Position numbers and translations under genes: made by a program
Part shown: positions 23,790 through 35,605 of the stretch, piece by piece
Layout of the letters: each line of letters starts with the position of its first letter
Numbering within the stretch: the first letter of the stretch is position 1
Assembly (NCBI GenBank): GCA_030068075.1
Contig: CM057844.1
Location: 17,158,001 to 17,222,000 of the forward strand
Direction: 5' to 3'
Length of the DNA: 64,000 nt
Source: Paguma larvata
Taxonomy: Eukaryota; Chordata; Mammalia; Carnivora; Viverridae
The notes under the pieces: generated by a model
What the model saw: only the letters and a program-made list of their open reading frames with translations
Told to the model about the DNA's origin: nothing
Databases searched by the model: none

Positions 23790-26115
23790 AAGAATGGTTA
23801 TCTTTTGGGGCTCAAAATACATATGTACTTAAAATATTTTAAAAAATAGCAAAAAGGTGGGAAAGAAGTACCTGGAGTCGAACGTTATAAGGTCTTTGAA
23901 TACCTGGTAAGTGGTAAAGGAATACATCCCAATAGACTCTAATAAATAAAAAATGCATATTGTTACTTAACAGTATATACCAAACATAGTAAAAAGGTGA
24001 ATGTAAATTAATAAAGATCAGTTGATTCATTCAAAGAATACCAAAAAGCAGAGAAAAACATATTATAAAGTATAAAATAGGAGAAACAAATACATGGTAA
24101 TAAGATGATAGATATAAACCAAATAGATCAATATAATTGGATTAAATAATCTAAAAATAATGATCAGACTGGTTAAAGACAGCAATAAACCCAGACAATA
24201 TGTTGCTCACAAGAAGCACACTTAAGTGTAACAATAAAGCCAACCTATGAGAAAATGTAAGGAAAAACAATGCATCGTGAAAAGCATAATGAAAAGAAAT
24301 GTGGCATTATTACACTAAGGGACAAAGTAGACTTTAAGGAAAAAGAGGTGCTGGAGATTGAATAGGAATGTTTCATATGTTAAAAGAGTTTGATCCTTAA
24401 GGAAATTAAAACAATTCTTTCTGTGCACAGATCTAATTACATTGCCTGAAAATGCATACACAAAAAGAACTGAAAGGAGAAACAGACAAAACCAAACTTA
24501 TGGTGAGAGATTTTAACATACTTCTCTTAGTAACTGATAGAAAAAAACAGACAAAAATTACAAGAACGTAGGATAAGTAACATGATTTACAAACTTAATC
24601 AAACTGGCATATAGAGAACATTGCACTCAAAGTTTGAAAATTGTACTTTTTCCTTTGCTTATTTCTTAAGAATGCACACAGCAATCTTGGCTCATAAATA
24701 AATTCTTAACAAATTTCATGGGTTAAAATAACACCAGTATTATTCTATGACCAAAATGGTATGGTTTGAAATCAATGAAAAACAACAAAGATATAAAGTG
24801 TTCAAATATTGGGAACACATTAATAAACTTAAAAATATCTCCATGGGTCAAAGACAAAATCAAAAAGGAAATTAGAAAATATCTTAAAATGAAATATATG
24901 GGGAAAAAAACCATAAAAATGGTAGGTTGATGTCCTGTTCAGAGGTAAATTTATACATTTTTGCATATATTTTAAAAAGGAAAATGTTTGAGAATGATCT
25001 CAGCTTGCATCTCAAGTAGTTAACAATAATAGCAAATTAGACAAAAAGAAAAATAGATTTCATGAAATAATTAATATAAAAGTTGAATTTAATTAACTAG
25101 AAGAAAACTGTACAATAGAAAAAATAACAAAGAAAAAATTGTTTCTTTGAAAAGGCTAATAAACTTCTGATAAGAATTATGAGAAAATACAGAAATTACC
25201 AACATCAGAAACAAAAAGGATTTATCTCCAGATTCTATATCATTAAAAGTATTATTCTAATACATTTAAAAAATTTTAAGAAATGTTAATAGTCCCTAGA
25301 AAAATACAACATACAAAAATACCTAAAGAGAAACAAAAAATCTAAATAATATCATGTCTGTTAAACAACTTAAATATGTATTTTAGAAAACCTTCCCACA
25401 TAGAAACTCCAGAGTTGGATACTTTTACCAGAAAATTTTATAAATATTTAAGGAAGAAATAAGTCCAATTTTAGACAAATGTGTTAAGAGAATAAGCAAA
25501 GACAACTATTTCCTAACCAGTTTTCTGATGCCAGCATACCTTGATAACAAAACCTACTAAGGACAATTAGAAGAAAGGAAAACTGCAAGTCCGTTTCTCT
25601 AAGCATAAATTCACAAATTTATTCAAACTATTAAAAGTCCATATTCAGTGATCCAAATTCAGAAGATACATTACAATCAAGTTAGCTTTATTCTGTGAAT
25701 AAGGGGTTTACCAGTCAGCATCAATCAATGAAATATATTAACAAAATAAGGAGAAATTTGATCATTTTAAGAGATGATACAAAATCTTATAGCAAACATA
25801 TACTTATATATATCTCATGGTGAAATATTAAAAGATTTCCATTGAGACTAGGAACAGAAAAAGAAATCAACATACCCATTTCTATTGAACAATGTGGTAG
25901 AGGTCCTACAGTCCAGTAAACCAAACAAGAAAGTAAGTAAAAGGTTGGAGAAAGAAAGAAAGAATCTTGCCTTTATTTAGACACTATATGAATGTTATTA
26001 ATAAGTAAATTTATCATGACTTCCAGATATAGATCAATTTATAAAAATGAAGTGTTTTCAATTTATCAGCAACAAATTAATAAAAATGAAATTTAGCTTT
26101 AAAACCAAATAAATT

Positions 26116-26332
26116 AGGGGCATCTGGGTGGCTCGGTTGGTTAAGCGTCGGACTTCAGCTCAGGTCATGATTTCATGGTTTTTGAGTTCAAGCCCTGCAT
26201 CAGGGCTCTGTGCTGGCAGCTCAAAGCCTGAAGCCTTCTTCGGATTGTGTCTCCTTCTCTCTCTCCCCCTCCCTGCTCGTGCTCTGTCTCTCTGTCTCTC
26301 AAAGTAAATATTAGAAAAATTAAAGTAAAATA
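26116..26332 (+). mobile_element. CAN-SINE nested in L1
   Basis: Head 'ggggcatctgggtggctcgg', 'gtgctggcagctcaaagcc', a CT-rich body, and an irregular tail. 'aaataaatta' at 26106-26115 and 26333-26342 is the target duplication. Confidence 0.95.
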
Positions 26333-26511
26333 AAATAAATTAGAATAAAGCTAATTAGATATAAACAGCAATGAAACATGGAAAAATATTGAGAAGATAA
26401 CCATAAATGTAGAAATACACCATACTTAATATATGAGACCATTTAAATTATTCTACAGATTTAATATAATCTTCATCAAATCCCTTCAAATTACATGCAT
26501 TTGCCTGTGTG

Positions 26512-26512
<1 letters not shown>

Positions 26513-26547
<35 letters not shown>
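26513..26547. repeat. (TG)n microsatellite inside L1
   Basis: About 17 TG units within the old L1 ORF2 remnant. Confidence 0.97.
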
Positions 26548-26550
<3 letters not shown>

Positions 26551-26850
26551 AAGAAACATTCTAAAATACATACTGAAATGCAAAAGTTCAAGAATATGTA
26601 AAACAGTATAAAAGAAGAATGAATTTGAAGTCCTTCTACCACTAGACTAAGGAAATTATGAAGTTACAATATATAATATCAAGTGGTACTGGCACAAGAA
26701 TATACAAACTAATGTAACAGCACAGAGAAATCAAAAAAGACATCCATATGGACACTTAAGACTTAAGACAAAGGCAAAGTAGTGGGAAAATAATAGTCTT
26801 TTTCAATGAGTGTTATTGGATTAACTGGATATTTATACATAGAAATTAAA

Positions 26851-27010
26851 TTTTTTAAACGTTTATATATTATGAGAGAGACTGTGTGAAAGAGAAGGGA
26901 CAAGGGCAGAAAGAGAGAGAGATTGAGAATCTTAAGCAGACTCCTGAGATCATGACCTGAGCCAAAATCAAAAGTTGAATGCTTAATGGGCTGAGCCACC
27001 TAGGAACCCC
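26851..27010 (-). mobile_element. CAN-SINE nested in L1, reverse orientation, internally deleted
   Basis: T-rich tail, GA-rich body, then directly 'gagatcatgacctgagcc' and the head ending 'gagccacctaggaacccc'. The central 'gacagctcagagcc' block is missing. 'agaaattaaatttt' and 'agaagtaaaatttt' flank it as target duplication. Confidence 0.92.
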
Positions 27011-27796
27011 AGAAGTAAAATTTTGACCACTATTCCACACTATTTAACAAATGAATGCCAGACAGATTTTGTATCTAAATATGAACTGTAAAGTATGTTT
27101 AAAAGAAGACATATATGTGATCTTATTAAAATGTCTTAAATAAGATGCAAAAATCAGTAACCAAAGAAATCAAAACCTAGAACCATTTAGGCTACATTAA
27201 AATTATAAACTCCAGCTCATTAGGAGACACAGAACATGAATACAAAAGCCACAGAGTGGGAGAAGATGCATATACTACATATAATTGACAAAGGACTTTA
27301 TATGATATGTATGATGGATTCCTGCCAGTCTAGAAGAAAAATACAGATCACTTTCAAGAAAGAGGTTATCCAAAAGATCGATATATTAAAATATGTTCAA
27401 CCTCATTAGTCATCAAGGAAATATATAAAAGTACAGATTGATATAATCACCTCAGAAAACAATCTGAATTTGTACATACCAAATGTATAATTTATGACCC
27501 AGAAATTCTACTTATAGGTATGTACCATAGAGAAATATAAAAAGGCCAGTTATAGAAATGAGCAAAAAATTATATCCATGGAAAACTCAAAAGGAAAACA
27601 ATACAAATGCCCATCAAGAACAGAGTAGCAATAAGTTTCATTATATTTATACAACAAAATACCATACGGCAGTGGGAAATCATGAAACTATTACTTCACA
27701 AAACAACTTGGAAGAATATCAGAAACATAATATTGTGTGAAGGAAACCAGATGCAAAAGGACCCATACAATATGGTTCCATTTATATGAAGTGTAA

Positions 27797-28095
27797 AATT
27801 TATCACTATGTAACAAATAGCTCCAAAATTTAACAGCTGATAACAACAAATACTTATTATCTCACATAGTTTCTGAGGGCTGGGAATCTGGGAACAGTTT
27901 AGTTGGGTCACTGGTGGCTCAGGGTCTCTCATGAGGTTGCAATCATCTAAAGACTTGACTGAGACTGGAAATAAAATATGCTTCCAAGATGGCTCACTCA
28001 TAGCAGTTGGCTAGAGATCTCAACTCACTGCAAGGGAGTTGCACTCATTGGCAAGGGACCTCAGTTCCTTGCTACATGGAACTATCCCCTACAGT
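27797..28095 (-). mobile_element. MLT1-like MaLR LTR fragment, reverse orientation
   Basis: Reversed LTR end: 'gtaacaaatagctccaaaat', 'ttattatctcacatag', 'ggctcagggtctctcatgag' and 'gttgcaatcatctaaagac'. These blocks follow the older MLT1 LTRs of the ERVL-MaLR group. It is a partial LTR with no internal retroviral sequence nearby, so no gene is present. Confidence 0.65.
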
Positions 28096-28107
28096 GTCTT
28101 CAGAAAT

Positions 28108-29250
28108 GGTGACTTCAAGTTGAAGCCAATGCTCATTTACCATTCTGAAAATTCTAGGGCCCTTAAGAATTATGTTACATCTCTCTGCCTGTGGTCTATA
28201 AATGGAACAACACCTGGATGACAGCACATCTGTTTATAACTTGGTTTACTAAATATTTAAGCCCACTGTTGAAACCTATTGCAGAAAAAACAAAAGAAGA
28301 AGAAAGTAAACAACAAAAAATTTCCTTTCAAACAATTACTGCACATTGACATGGTCACCTAAGAACTCTGATGGAGAGGTACAATGAAATTAATGTTTTA
28401 TTTTGTTTTGTTTTGTTTCATACCTGTTAATGCAACATCTATTCTGCAGCCTATGGATCAAGGAGTAATTCAACTTTAAAGTCGTATTTAAAAAATACAT
28501 ATCATAAGGCTATTGCTGCCACCATAGATACGGATTCCTCTGATGGATCTGAGCAAAGTAAATTAAAAAACCTTTCGGGAAAAAAACAAAAAACAAAAAA
28601 CAAAAAAAACCTACCATTTTAGATGCCATTAAGAAAATTTGTGATTCATGAGAGGAGGTAAAAACACCAACATTAACAGGAGTTTAGAAGAAATTGATTC
28701 CAACCCATAGGGAGGACTTTGAAGGATTTATGACTTCAGTGGAGGAACTATCTGCAGACGTGGTGGAAACAACAAGAGAATTAGAATTGGAAGTGGAGCC
28801 TGAAGATGTGACTGAATTGTTGCAATCTCATGATAAACCTTGAAAGGATGAGGAATTTTTTCTATGGATAAGCAAAGAAAGGGGTTTCTCAAGATGGAAA
28901 TTACTCCTGGTGAAGATGTCATGTAGACTGTTGCAATGACAAAAATTTTGTAATATTATAAAACCTTACTTGATAAAGCAGTGGCAGGGTTTAAGAGGAT
29001 TGACTCCACTTCTGAAAGAAGTTCTGCTGTGGATAAAATGCTATCAAACAGTATCACGTACAATAGAGAAATTGTTCATGAAAGGAAGACTCAATCAGTG
29101 TGGCAAACTTAATTTTGTCTTATTTTTAAGGGTTGCCACAGCCACTCCAAACTTCAGCAACTACTATCCTGATCAATCAACAGCCATCAACATCAAGGAA
29201 AGAATCTACACTAGCAAAAAGATTAGATAGAACTCACTGAGAGCTCAGAT
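28108..29250 (+). pseudogene. Tigger1 transposase, C-terminal remnant
   Basis: The product was a pogo-like DDE-type transposase that cuts and pastes the element at TA sites in the nucleus. The remnant runs from the mid-catalytic domain to the C-terminus. The family's 'Ile-Asp-Asn-Ala-Pro-Gly-His' catalytic segment falls at about 28345-28359, where only 'attgac' survives and the next codons are lost to a short deletion, so frame and active site are both broken. Further stops and an A-rich insertion (about 28579-28610, AAAAAAC units) follow. A downstream AATAAA (29271-29276) is retained as in the family. No function is expected. Confidence 0.8.
28579..28610. repeat. (AAAAAAC)n tract inside Tigger1
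   Basis: An A-rich run with periodic C interrupts the transposase remnant. It is probably a slippage expansion. Confidence 0.85.
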
Positions 29251-29346
29251 TATGGTTAGTATTTTTTAGCAATAAAGTATTTTTAAATTTATGTATGTAC
29301 ATTTTTTCTTAATAATGGTATTGAACACTTAAAAGACTACAGTATA

Positions 29347-29540
29347 GGTTAGCTCAGTTGGTTGGACGTTGGACTCTTGATTTCATCTTAGGTCATAATC
29401 CTAGGGTAATGGGATTGAGCCCCATGTCAGGCTCCATGTTGAGTGTAGGGTCTGCTTAAGATTTTTTCTTTCTCTCCCTCTGCCCTTCACTCCTGCTCAC
29501 ATGCACTATCTAGTAAACAAATAAACAAACAAACAAACAC
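29347..29540 (+). mobile_element. older carnivore SINE nested in Tigger1
   Basis: The head is 5'-truncated ('ggttagctcagttggttgg') and continues 'ggactcttgatttc', 'gggattgagccccatg', 'tgagtgtagggtctgc', a CT-rich body and a (CAAA)n tail. The 'tgagtgtagggtctgcttaag' type of middle differs from the feliform 'gacagctcagagcc' middle and points to an older carnivore-wide subtype. Confidence 0.88.
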
Positions 29541-29567
29541 AATACACTATGGTAGAGTGTAAACATA

Positions 29568-31667
29568 TTTTTTTAATTTAATTCCAGTATAAGTAACATG
29601 CAGTTTCATATTAGTAACATATGACATATAACATACAGTAACATATTAGTTTCAGGTATTCAATAGAGTGAGTTAACAATTCTGTCATTATTCAGTATTC
29701 ATCACAGCAAGTATACTCTTAATCCCCTCCACATATTTCACCCATTCTCTCCATCTACTTTCCTGTGGTAACCATCAGTTTGTTTTCTATATTTAAGAGT
29801 CTGTTTTTGGTTTTTCTCTTTTTTCCTTTGTTCATTTTGTTTCTTAAATTCGACATGAGTGAAATACTATAATTTGTTTTTCTATGACTGACTTATGACA
29901 TTTACTTTATACCCTCTAGACCCAAACATGTTGTTGCAAATGGCAAGATTTCATTCTTTTTTATGGCTGAGTAACATTCCATTGCATATAAACATAACAC
30001 ATCTCCTTTAACCATTCATTCATCTACCGATGACCAGTTGGGTTGCTTCCATAATTTGATTATTGTAAAAAATGCTGCAATAAACATCCAGGCATATCAG
30101 CTTTTGAATTAGCATTTTTGTATTCTATGGGTAAACACCCAGTAGTGGAATTACTGAATCATATGGTAATTCTATTTTTAATTTTTTGAGTGGCTGTACC
30201 AGTTTGCATTCCCACCAACAGTACACAAGGATTCCCTTTTCTCCACATCTTCGTCAAAACTTGCTGTCTCTTGTGTTTTGATTTTAGCTATTGAGACAGG
30301 TGTGAGGTGCTATCTCATTGTGGTTTTGATTTGCATTTCCTCATGATGAGTGATGTTGAGCATCTTTTCATGTGTTTTTTGGGTATCTGCAGTTCTTTTT
30401 TGGAAAAATGTCTGTGCATGTCTTCTGCCCATTTTTAATCAGATTATTCGGTTTTTTGGTGTTGAGTTGTTATTCGGTTTGAGTTGAGTTGGTGTTTATT
30501 TATTTCGGATACTAACCCCTTATTGGATATGTCATTTGCAAATACATTCTCCTATACAGTAAGTTGTTTTGCAGTTTTGTTGACTGTTTCTTTTGCTGTG
30601 GAGAGGTTTTTTATTTTTATTTTTTATGTTTATTTATTTTTGAGAGAGAGTGCACATATGAATACTAGGTGAGTGGGAGGTAGGGGCAGAGAGAGAAAAA
30701 GAGAGAGAGAAAGAGAGAGAATCTCAAGCAGGCTCTCAGCTGACAGTGGTTCAACGAAGGGCTTGAACTTAGGAACCATGAGATCATGACCTGAGTCCGA
30801 AATCAAATGTCAGATGTGTAACTGATTGAGCCACCAGGTGATGCAAGAAGCTTTTGAATTTTGATGTTGTCTCAACAATTTATTTTTGTTTTTGTTTCCC
30901 TTGCCTCCGGAGACATATGCGGCTGATGTCAGAGAAATTACTGCCTATGCTCTCTTCTAGGATTTTTATGATTTCATGTTTCATGTTTAGATCTTTAATC
31001 TATTTTGAGTTTATTTTTAGGTACAGTGTAAGACAGTGGTCTAGTTTCATTCTTTGTAATGAAAGCATGTAGCTGTCCAGGTTTTCCAGCACCATTTGTT
31101 AAAAATACTGAATTGCATATTCTTGGCTTCTTTGTGAAAGATTAACTGAACATATAATGGTGGGTTTATTTCTGGGCTTTCTATCCTGTCCTATTGACCT
31201 GTGTGTCTACTATTATGCAAGTACCATTCTGTTTTGATTACAACAGCTTTGTAATATATCTTGAAATCTGGAATTTTGATACCTCCAGCTTTATTCTTCT
31301 TTTTCAATATTGTTTTGGCTATTCAGAGTCTTTTGTGGTTCCATACAAATTTTAGGGTTCTTTATTCTAGTTCTTTGAAATATCCTGTTGATACTTGGAT
31401 AGGAATTACATTAAATTTGTAGATTGCTTTGGGTAGTATGGACATTTTAACAATATTTGTTCTCCTAATCCATGAGAATGAAATACCTTTCCATTTGTTT
31501 GTGTTATCTTAATTTCTTTCATCAATGTTTTAGTTTTCAGAGTATAGGTCTTTCACCTCCTTGGTTAAGTTTACTCCTAGATATTTTATTATTTTTGGTG
31601 CAATTATAAATGAATTTTTTTCTTAATTTCCCTTCCTGCTATTTCATTGTTAGTGTATAGAAACACA
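29568..31667 (-). mobile_element. carnivore L1 3' end inserted in Tigger1, reverse orientation
   Basis: A 5'-truncated L1 in antisense. 3' UTR reversed ('gttaacaattctgtcatt', 'gtggtaaccatcagtttg'), then ORF2 C-terminal region ('ctgagtaacattccattgc', 'ccagtttgcattcccacc', 'gatgagtgatgttgagc', 'cttgcctccggagacat', 'ttggctattcagagtc'). It ends near 'tagtgtatagaaac'. 'taaacata' at 29560-29567 and 31674-31681 is the target duplication within Tigger1 sequence. Length without its nested SINE is about 1.9 kb. ORF2 is broken. Confidence 0.9.
30612..30843 (-). mobile_element. CAN-SINE nested in the L1 within Tigger1
   Basis: Tail 'tttatgtttatttatttt', GA-rich body, 'gcaggctctcagctgacag' and reversed head ending 'gattgagccaccaggtg'. 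L1 sequence resumes at 'aagaagcttttgaattttg'. This is the third level of nesting at the locus. Confidence 0.93.
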
Positions 31668-31793
31668 ATAATATAAACATAATTTTATATGCACGGAAAA
31701 ACCAAAAGCTTCATCTGACTCGCTTTATTGCAATATTTGCTTTATTGTGGTGGTCTGGAAATGAACCTGCAATACCTTTGAGGTATGTGAGTA

Positions 31794-32628
31794 CAGTGAA
31801 ATTACCTGGAAACCCCCCCACACATTTCAACATTACTAACTGATAGTTCACAAACAATTCACCGTAAGATTTGTTCACACGGCAAACTCCACTCATCTCT
31901 CTAAAGCGTGGTTTTATTTATGAAAATATAATTTGACCACAACTCCAAAATATGATAATTATACAAAGTTACACATACCTGCCCAACCAACCAATCTCAC
32001 CTAGAAAAAGTACTGGCTTGTGTCCAGCATGCCATTAAGTATTCAAATCTCTGCTCCAGACTATTTAATTTTGTTTACCACAAGCTTCAATGATGAAGCC
32101 AAGTTATAGGGGGAAATAAACTATTTTTTAAGGAGACTGATTGCGATGTTAAAGTCTTTTGAGAAAAAATATTAGCATGTTATGTGTGGCTTGGCAAAAC
32201 AACTGTTTGGAGATATTTTATGTAATACTCAAGTCAAAACCATTTTAGGTGATTCCCCTAAGGAAGCAGCAAAAACCACTACAAAACACAGAAAGGTTAG
32301 GAGTGCAGCTTTCGAAAGTTCAAAGATTGGCTGCTGCTAATTTATGTTTATTGGCTTTCTGCTACTATGTTACTATCTTCTTGATTTCTACGGCAAAAGT
32401 TTAGGTTTTACTCTTTAGCCTCTTTAAGTAGCATACACACACACACGCACGCACACACTAGAGAAAAGAGAGAGAAAACCAAGACACAGTATGTATAAAG
32501 TGGCTGAAACATAAAGGAGATAGAGATGGGGAGAATGAGAGACAGAGTGAAAGAATGAGACAGAGTGAGAATATATAACTAATTGTGTAAAGATGGGACC
32601 ATATCGCGTATACAGATACAGAGTCTAT
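31794..32628. other. unassigned sequence with a short CA run
   Basis: Nothing recognised beyond a short CA/CGCA run at 32432-32458. Confidence 0.4.
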
Positions 32629-33203
32629 GTATTAGTTTTCCATTGCTGTGATAAGAAACTATCGCAAACTTAGTGGCTTAAAACAAATAAAAAAATTATT
32701 ATTTGTATATGCTTCTCTGTAGGGAAGAAGTCTGACATGGTTTCACCAGGCTAAAATCAGGGTTATAATCCTTTCTGGAGGCTCGGTGGTGGGGGGGAGA
32801 AGATGTTTCCTTACTCATTCAGGTAGTTGGCAGAAATCTGTCTAGAGGGTTTGGGTCTGAGGTCCCCATGTACATCCTGGCTGTCAACTGAGAACTGTTT
32901 CTTAGAGACCACTTGTGTTCCTTGGCTTGTGGCCCCTTTCATATTCTGAGGTAGCAATGGCAAGTTGATTACTTCTCGTGTCTCATCTCCCTCTGACTCT
33001 GGCCCCCCTCCACTTCTGTTTTAAAAGGCCCATCAGATTACATTGAGCCCACCCAAATAATCCAAGATAACCTTTTTTGGGGTTAGCCTATCAACAAATT
33101 AAATTCCATCTTCAAAATCCCTATCGCCATGCAATGTTAACTTATCCCCACGCTTAGGATATTAGGACACTGATATCTATGGGGTGCCATTATTCTGCCT
33201 AAG
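32629..33203 (-). mobile_element. MLT1-like MaLR LTR, reverse orientation
   Basis: The reversed LTR begins 'tgtattagttttccattgc', continues 'acttagtggcttaaaac', 'gcccatcagattacattgag', 'cccacccaaataatcc' and ends 'gccattattctgcctaag'. This layout fits a full-length solo LTR of an old ERVL-MaLR family. No internal retroviral sequence flanks it. Confidence 0.8.
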
Positions 33204-33419
33204 AGATTTTAAGAGTAGAATAAAATATTTATATACAACCTATTTAAGTGATCTATGTATTCGTTATGTATTGATATGTTTTTCATTCACCTAAATTGGC
33301 TCAGTTACCCAACATCTAATGACAACAATTTAATGTAAAGCGTATGATTTCACGATGGTATCAAGAACAAAATCATCAAAGGATTTAGGATAGTTTGACC
33401 ATTGAAAGAGCAATGAAAA

Positions 33420-34412
33420 CGAAAATCAGAAGCCACAGTATAAAATAAGAATCTATGAGTTCATATGAAAATGAAGAATAAAATAAACGGAGGGGAAGAA
33501 AAAGCCCTTCCTTAAAATACCAAGTAACAAATGTGGAACATATGAAAGATATAGTGATTCAGCATTTAGTAATCAACTTAGTAATAACAGTTTCATGAAA
33601 ATATCACTGGGTGCTAAATCTATAGGGTGATGAACAACAGGATATTTGTATGATCTCAAGTATTTCCCCTCAAGACATTTAATTGCAGAGAGGAAAGAGT
33701 AACTTTAGCATGGAGAAAGCTGGCAGTCATGACCTTATATAAATGATCAAAGTTATCACCAATAATTGGAAAAATACGCATGTGGTTTCCTAATATGAAG
33801 CACTGAGAAGGACACAGTATCCCATCTGTGGCATTTTTTTCCACAAATCATAACATAAACTTAATTACAGGGAAGCATTAGGGAAATCCAAATTCACAGA
33901 CAAAAGCAATGGTCCATCCACACTTCTCAAAAATGCCAAGATGATAAGAGAAAGACAGGAGAATTGGTCCAGAATAAAATAAAAGAAAGAGATAGGACCA
34001 ATTATTGCAATGAATTATCCTACATGGGATCCTGGAAAAGGAAAATTCTTTTATTTTGCAATAAAAAAATCATTAAAAAAACCCGGCAAAGCCTAAATAA
34101 GGTCTGTATATTAGAGACTACTCTTATAATAATGGGCATTACTTTAGTTTCATAACTGCAGTGTAGTTCTTTAAAAGAATATCTGAGTTTTAGGAAATAT
34201 TTAGGAGTAAAAGTATTATGTGTTACTCTCAAATTATTCAGAAAAAATATTAATATGTATGTACAGAAGTAACTAAATGGTAAGACAGATGTAAAAAATA
34301 TTAAAATCTGGTGAACATGACTGAGGGGTTATAGGAATTTTTTTTCAAAGTCTTCAAGTTTTACATAAGACTAAAATTATTACAAAATTATAAGTAAAAA
34401 ATAAATCATTAA
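33420..34412 (+). mobile_element. old L1 3' UTR (L1MC/L1MD-like)
   Basis: Long 3' UTR of a Mesozoic-age L1 type: 'atgatcaaagttatcacc', 'aatatgaagcactgag', 'tttttttccacaaatcataac', 'aaatgccaagatgataag', 'aataaggtctgtatattag', 'ctctcaaattattcag' and the end 'taagactaaaattattac'. It is entirely non-coding. Confidence 0.78.
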
Positions 34413-34519
34413 AGAAGATGATTGTATTTTAACCCTACAGAATACAATTTGAAATAAGTATCATCTGAAACAAGTACCAGGATAGCATGGGATATATTCT
34501 GAATTAAAGATACATCATC

Positions 34520-34725
34520 ATTTTTGTTTAAGTTTATTTACTTTGAGAGAGAGAGACTTCAAGTGGGGGTGGGGAATAAAGAGAGATGAGACAGAGAACC
34601 TCAAGCAAGTTCTGTGCTGACAGTGCAGAGCCCAAAGTAGGGCTCGAACTCACAAACCATGAGTTCCTGACCTAGGCCGAAACCAAGAGTTAGATGCCTC
34701 ACCTACTGAGCCACCCAGGTGTCCC
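34520..34725 (-). mobile_element. CAN-SINE, reverse orientation
   Basis: Tail, GA-rich body, 'gtgctgacagtgcagagccc' and reversed head ending 'gagccacccaggtgtccc'. 'aagatacatcatca' (34506-34519) and 'aagatagatcatct' (34726-34739) are the target duplication. Confidence 0.95.
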
Positions 34726-34920
34726 AAGATAGATCATCTTTTAATTAACGACACGAACCTTGTCATCAATGGGCACTAATTAGGGAATATTTTTTATCAG
34801 GAAACTTACTAGTACAGCAGCTAGTTTCTTATAATTTATAAAACATAAACTTAATGGCAGGTGTTTAGGGATGTCCATGGTAGAATGGGCATAGATTTAT
34901 TAAATCACTCTGTAGGTCTA

Positions 34921-35602
34921 TCAAAAACCAATACCAAGTATTGGTGATGATATGGAGCAACCAGAATTCATGCACCCCCGGTTCAAGAATGTAAAAGAGT
35001 AACAATCACTTTGGAAAAATGTTTGGCAGCTTCTAATAAAGCTAAACATACACTTACCGCATGACAAAGTACTGCACTCTAGACAACGACCCTGGAGAAA
35101 TGAGTACATATATTCCACAAACTGACTTTTACATACATGAGTGCTCATAGCAGCACTATTCGGAGAAGCCCCAAACTGAAGAAAAAAATGCCTAACAACA
35201 GGAAAATGGATCAACGAATTGTGATATATTCATACGATGAAATACAACTCACCAATAAATAATGACAAATGATAAACATAGCAGTGGCATAGATTAATCT
35301 CACAAATATATGCTGAGCCAAAGAAGCCGGATAAACAAGAGTATATTGTGTATTATTCCACTTGTATGAAATTTAAGAAGAAAACAAAACTCATCATGAT
35401 CGTCATAAAAATTCAGAATACTGGTTGACTTTGGAGGGAAGGGGGACACATTGTTCAGAAAGAGTGCAAAGGAACTTTCTGAGCCGATAGAAATGTTTCT
35501 TATGATCTCGATCACAAGAATATATACAGGTCAAAATTCATCAAACTGTGTGCTGAAGATGTATGCATTTTACTGAATGTAAATTAAGTGCCAATAAAGT
35601 AG
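34921..35602 (+). mobile_element. old L1 ORF2 end and 3' UTR
   Basis: Sense sequence with 'caataccaagtattggtg', 'gctcatagcagcactattc', 'gtgatatattcatacgatg', 'attccacttgtatgaaa' and 'gcattttactgaatgtaaat'. It is heavily diverged with no open frame. Confidence 0.8.
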
Positions 35603-35605
35603 TGT

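Larger units (their letters stand above)
22760..27790 (+). mobile_element. near full-length ancient L1 (L1M class), decayed
   Basis: Sense L1 blocks occur in canonical order over 5 kb, lacking only the 5' UTR and most of the 3' UTR. An ORF1 remnant (about 22860-23560) shows 'cccagactgaagcacagag' and 'ttttccaaaatgatgaatg'. ORF2 follows from about 24080: the endonuclease region ('ctcacaagaagcacactt', 'gagattttaacatact'), the fingers/palm region ('aaccttcccacatagaaac', 'aaggaagaaataagtcc') and the C-terminal part ('catcaagaacagagtagc'). The reverse transcriptase active-site codons around 25976-25987 now read Phe-Arg-His-Tyr instead of Phe-Ala-Asp-Asp. Stops occur throughout. Three CAN-SINEs and a TG microsatellite interrupt it. 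It ends abruptly against an MLT1-type LTR. Confidence 0.82.
28096..31791 (+). mobile_element. Tigger1 (pogo/TcMar) DNA transposon, split into three parts
   Basis: The 3' half of Tigger1 in sense. 28096-29346 holds the transposase C-terminal half and 3' region ('gggcccttaagaattatg', 'ggatgacagcacatctg', 'ggatcaaggagtaatt', 'gctatcaaacagtatcac'). 29541-29567 and 31668-31791 hold the terminal part ('gactcgctttattgc', 'gtggtctggaa', 'tttgaggtatgtgag'). The end is followed by the TA dinucleotide expected of this superfamily. A SINE (29347-29540) and an antisense L1 (29568-31667) separate the parts. The 5' half is absent. MLT1-like sequence abuts it on the left. Confidence 0.88.

Noticed and set aside
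27797..28095. possible endogenous retrovirus with genes
   Set aside because: Only LTR-type sequence is visible here and at the other MLT1 sites. No gag, protease or polymerase remnant was recognised nearby.
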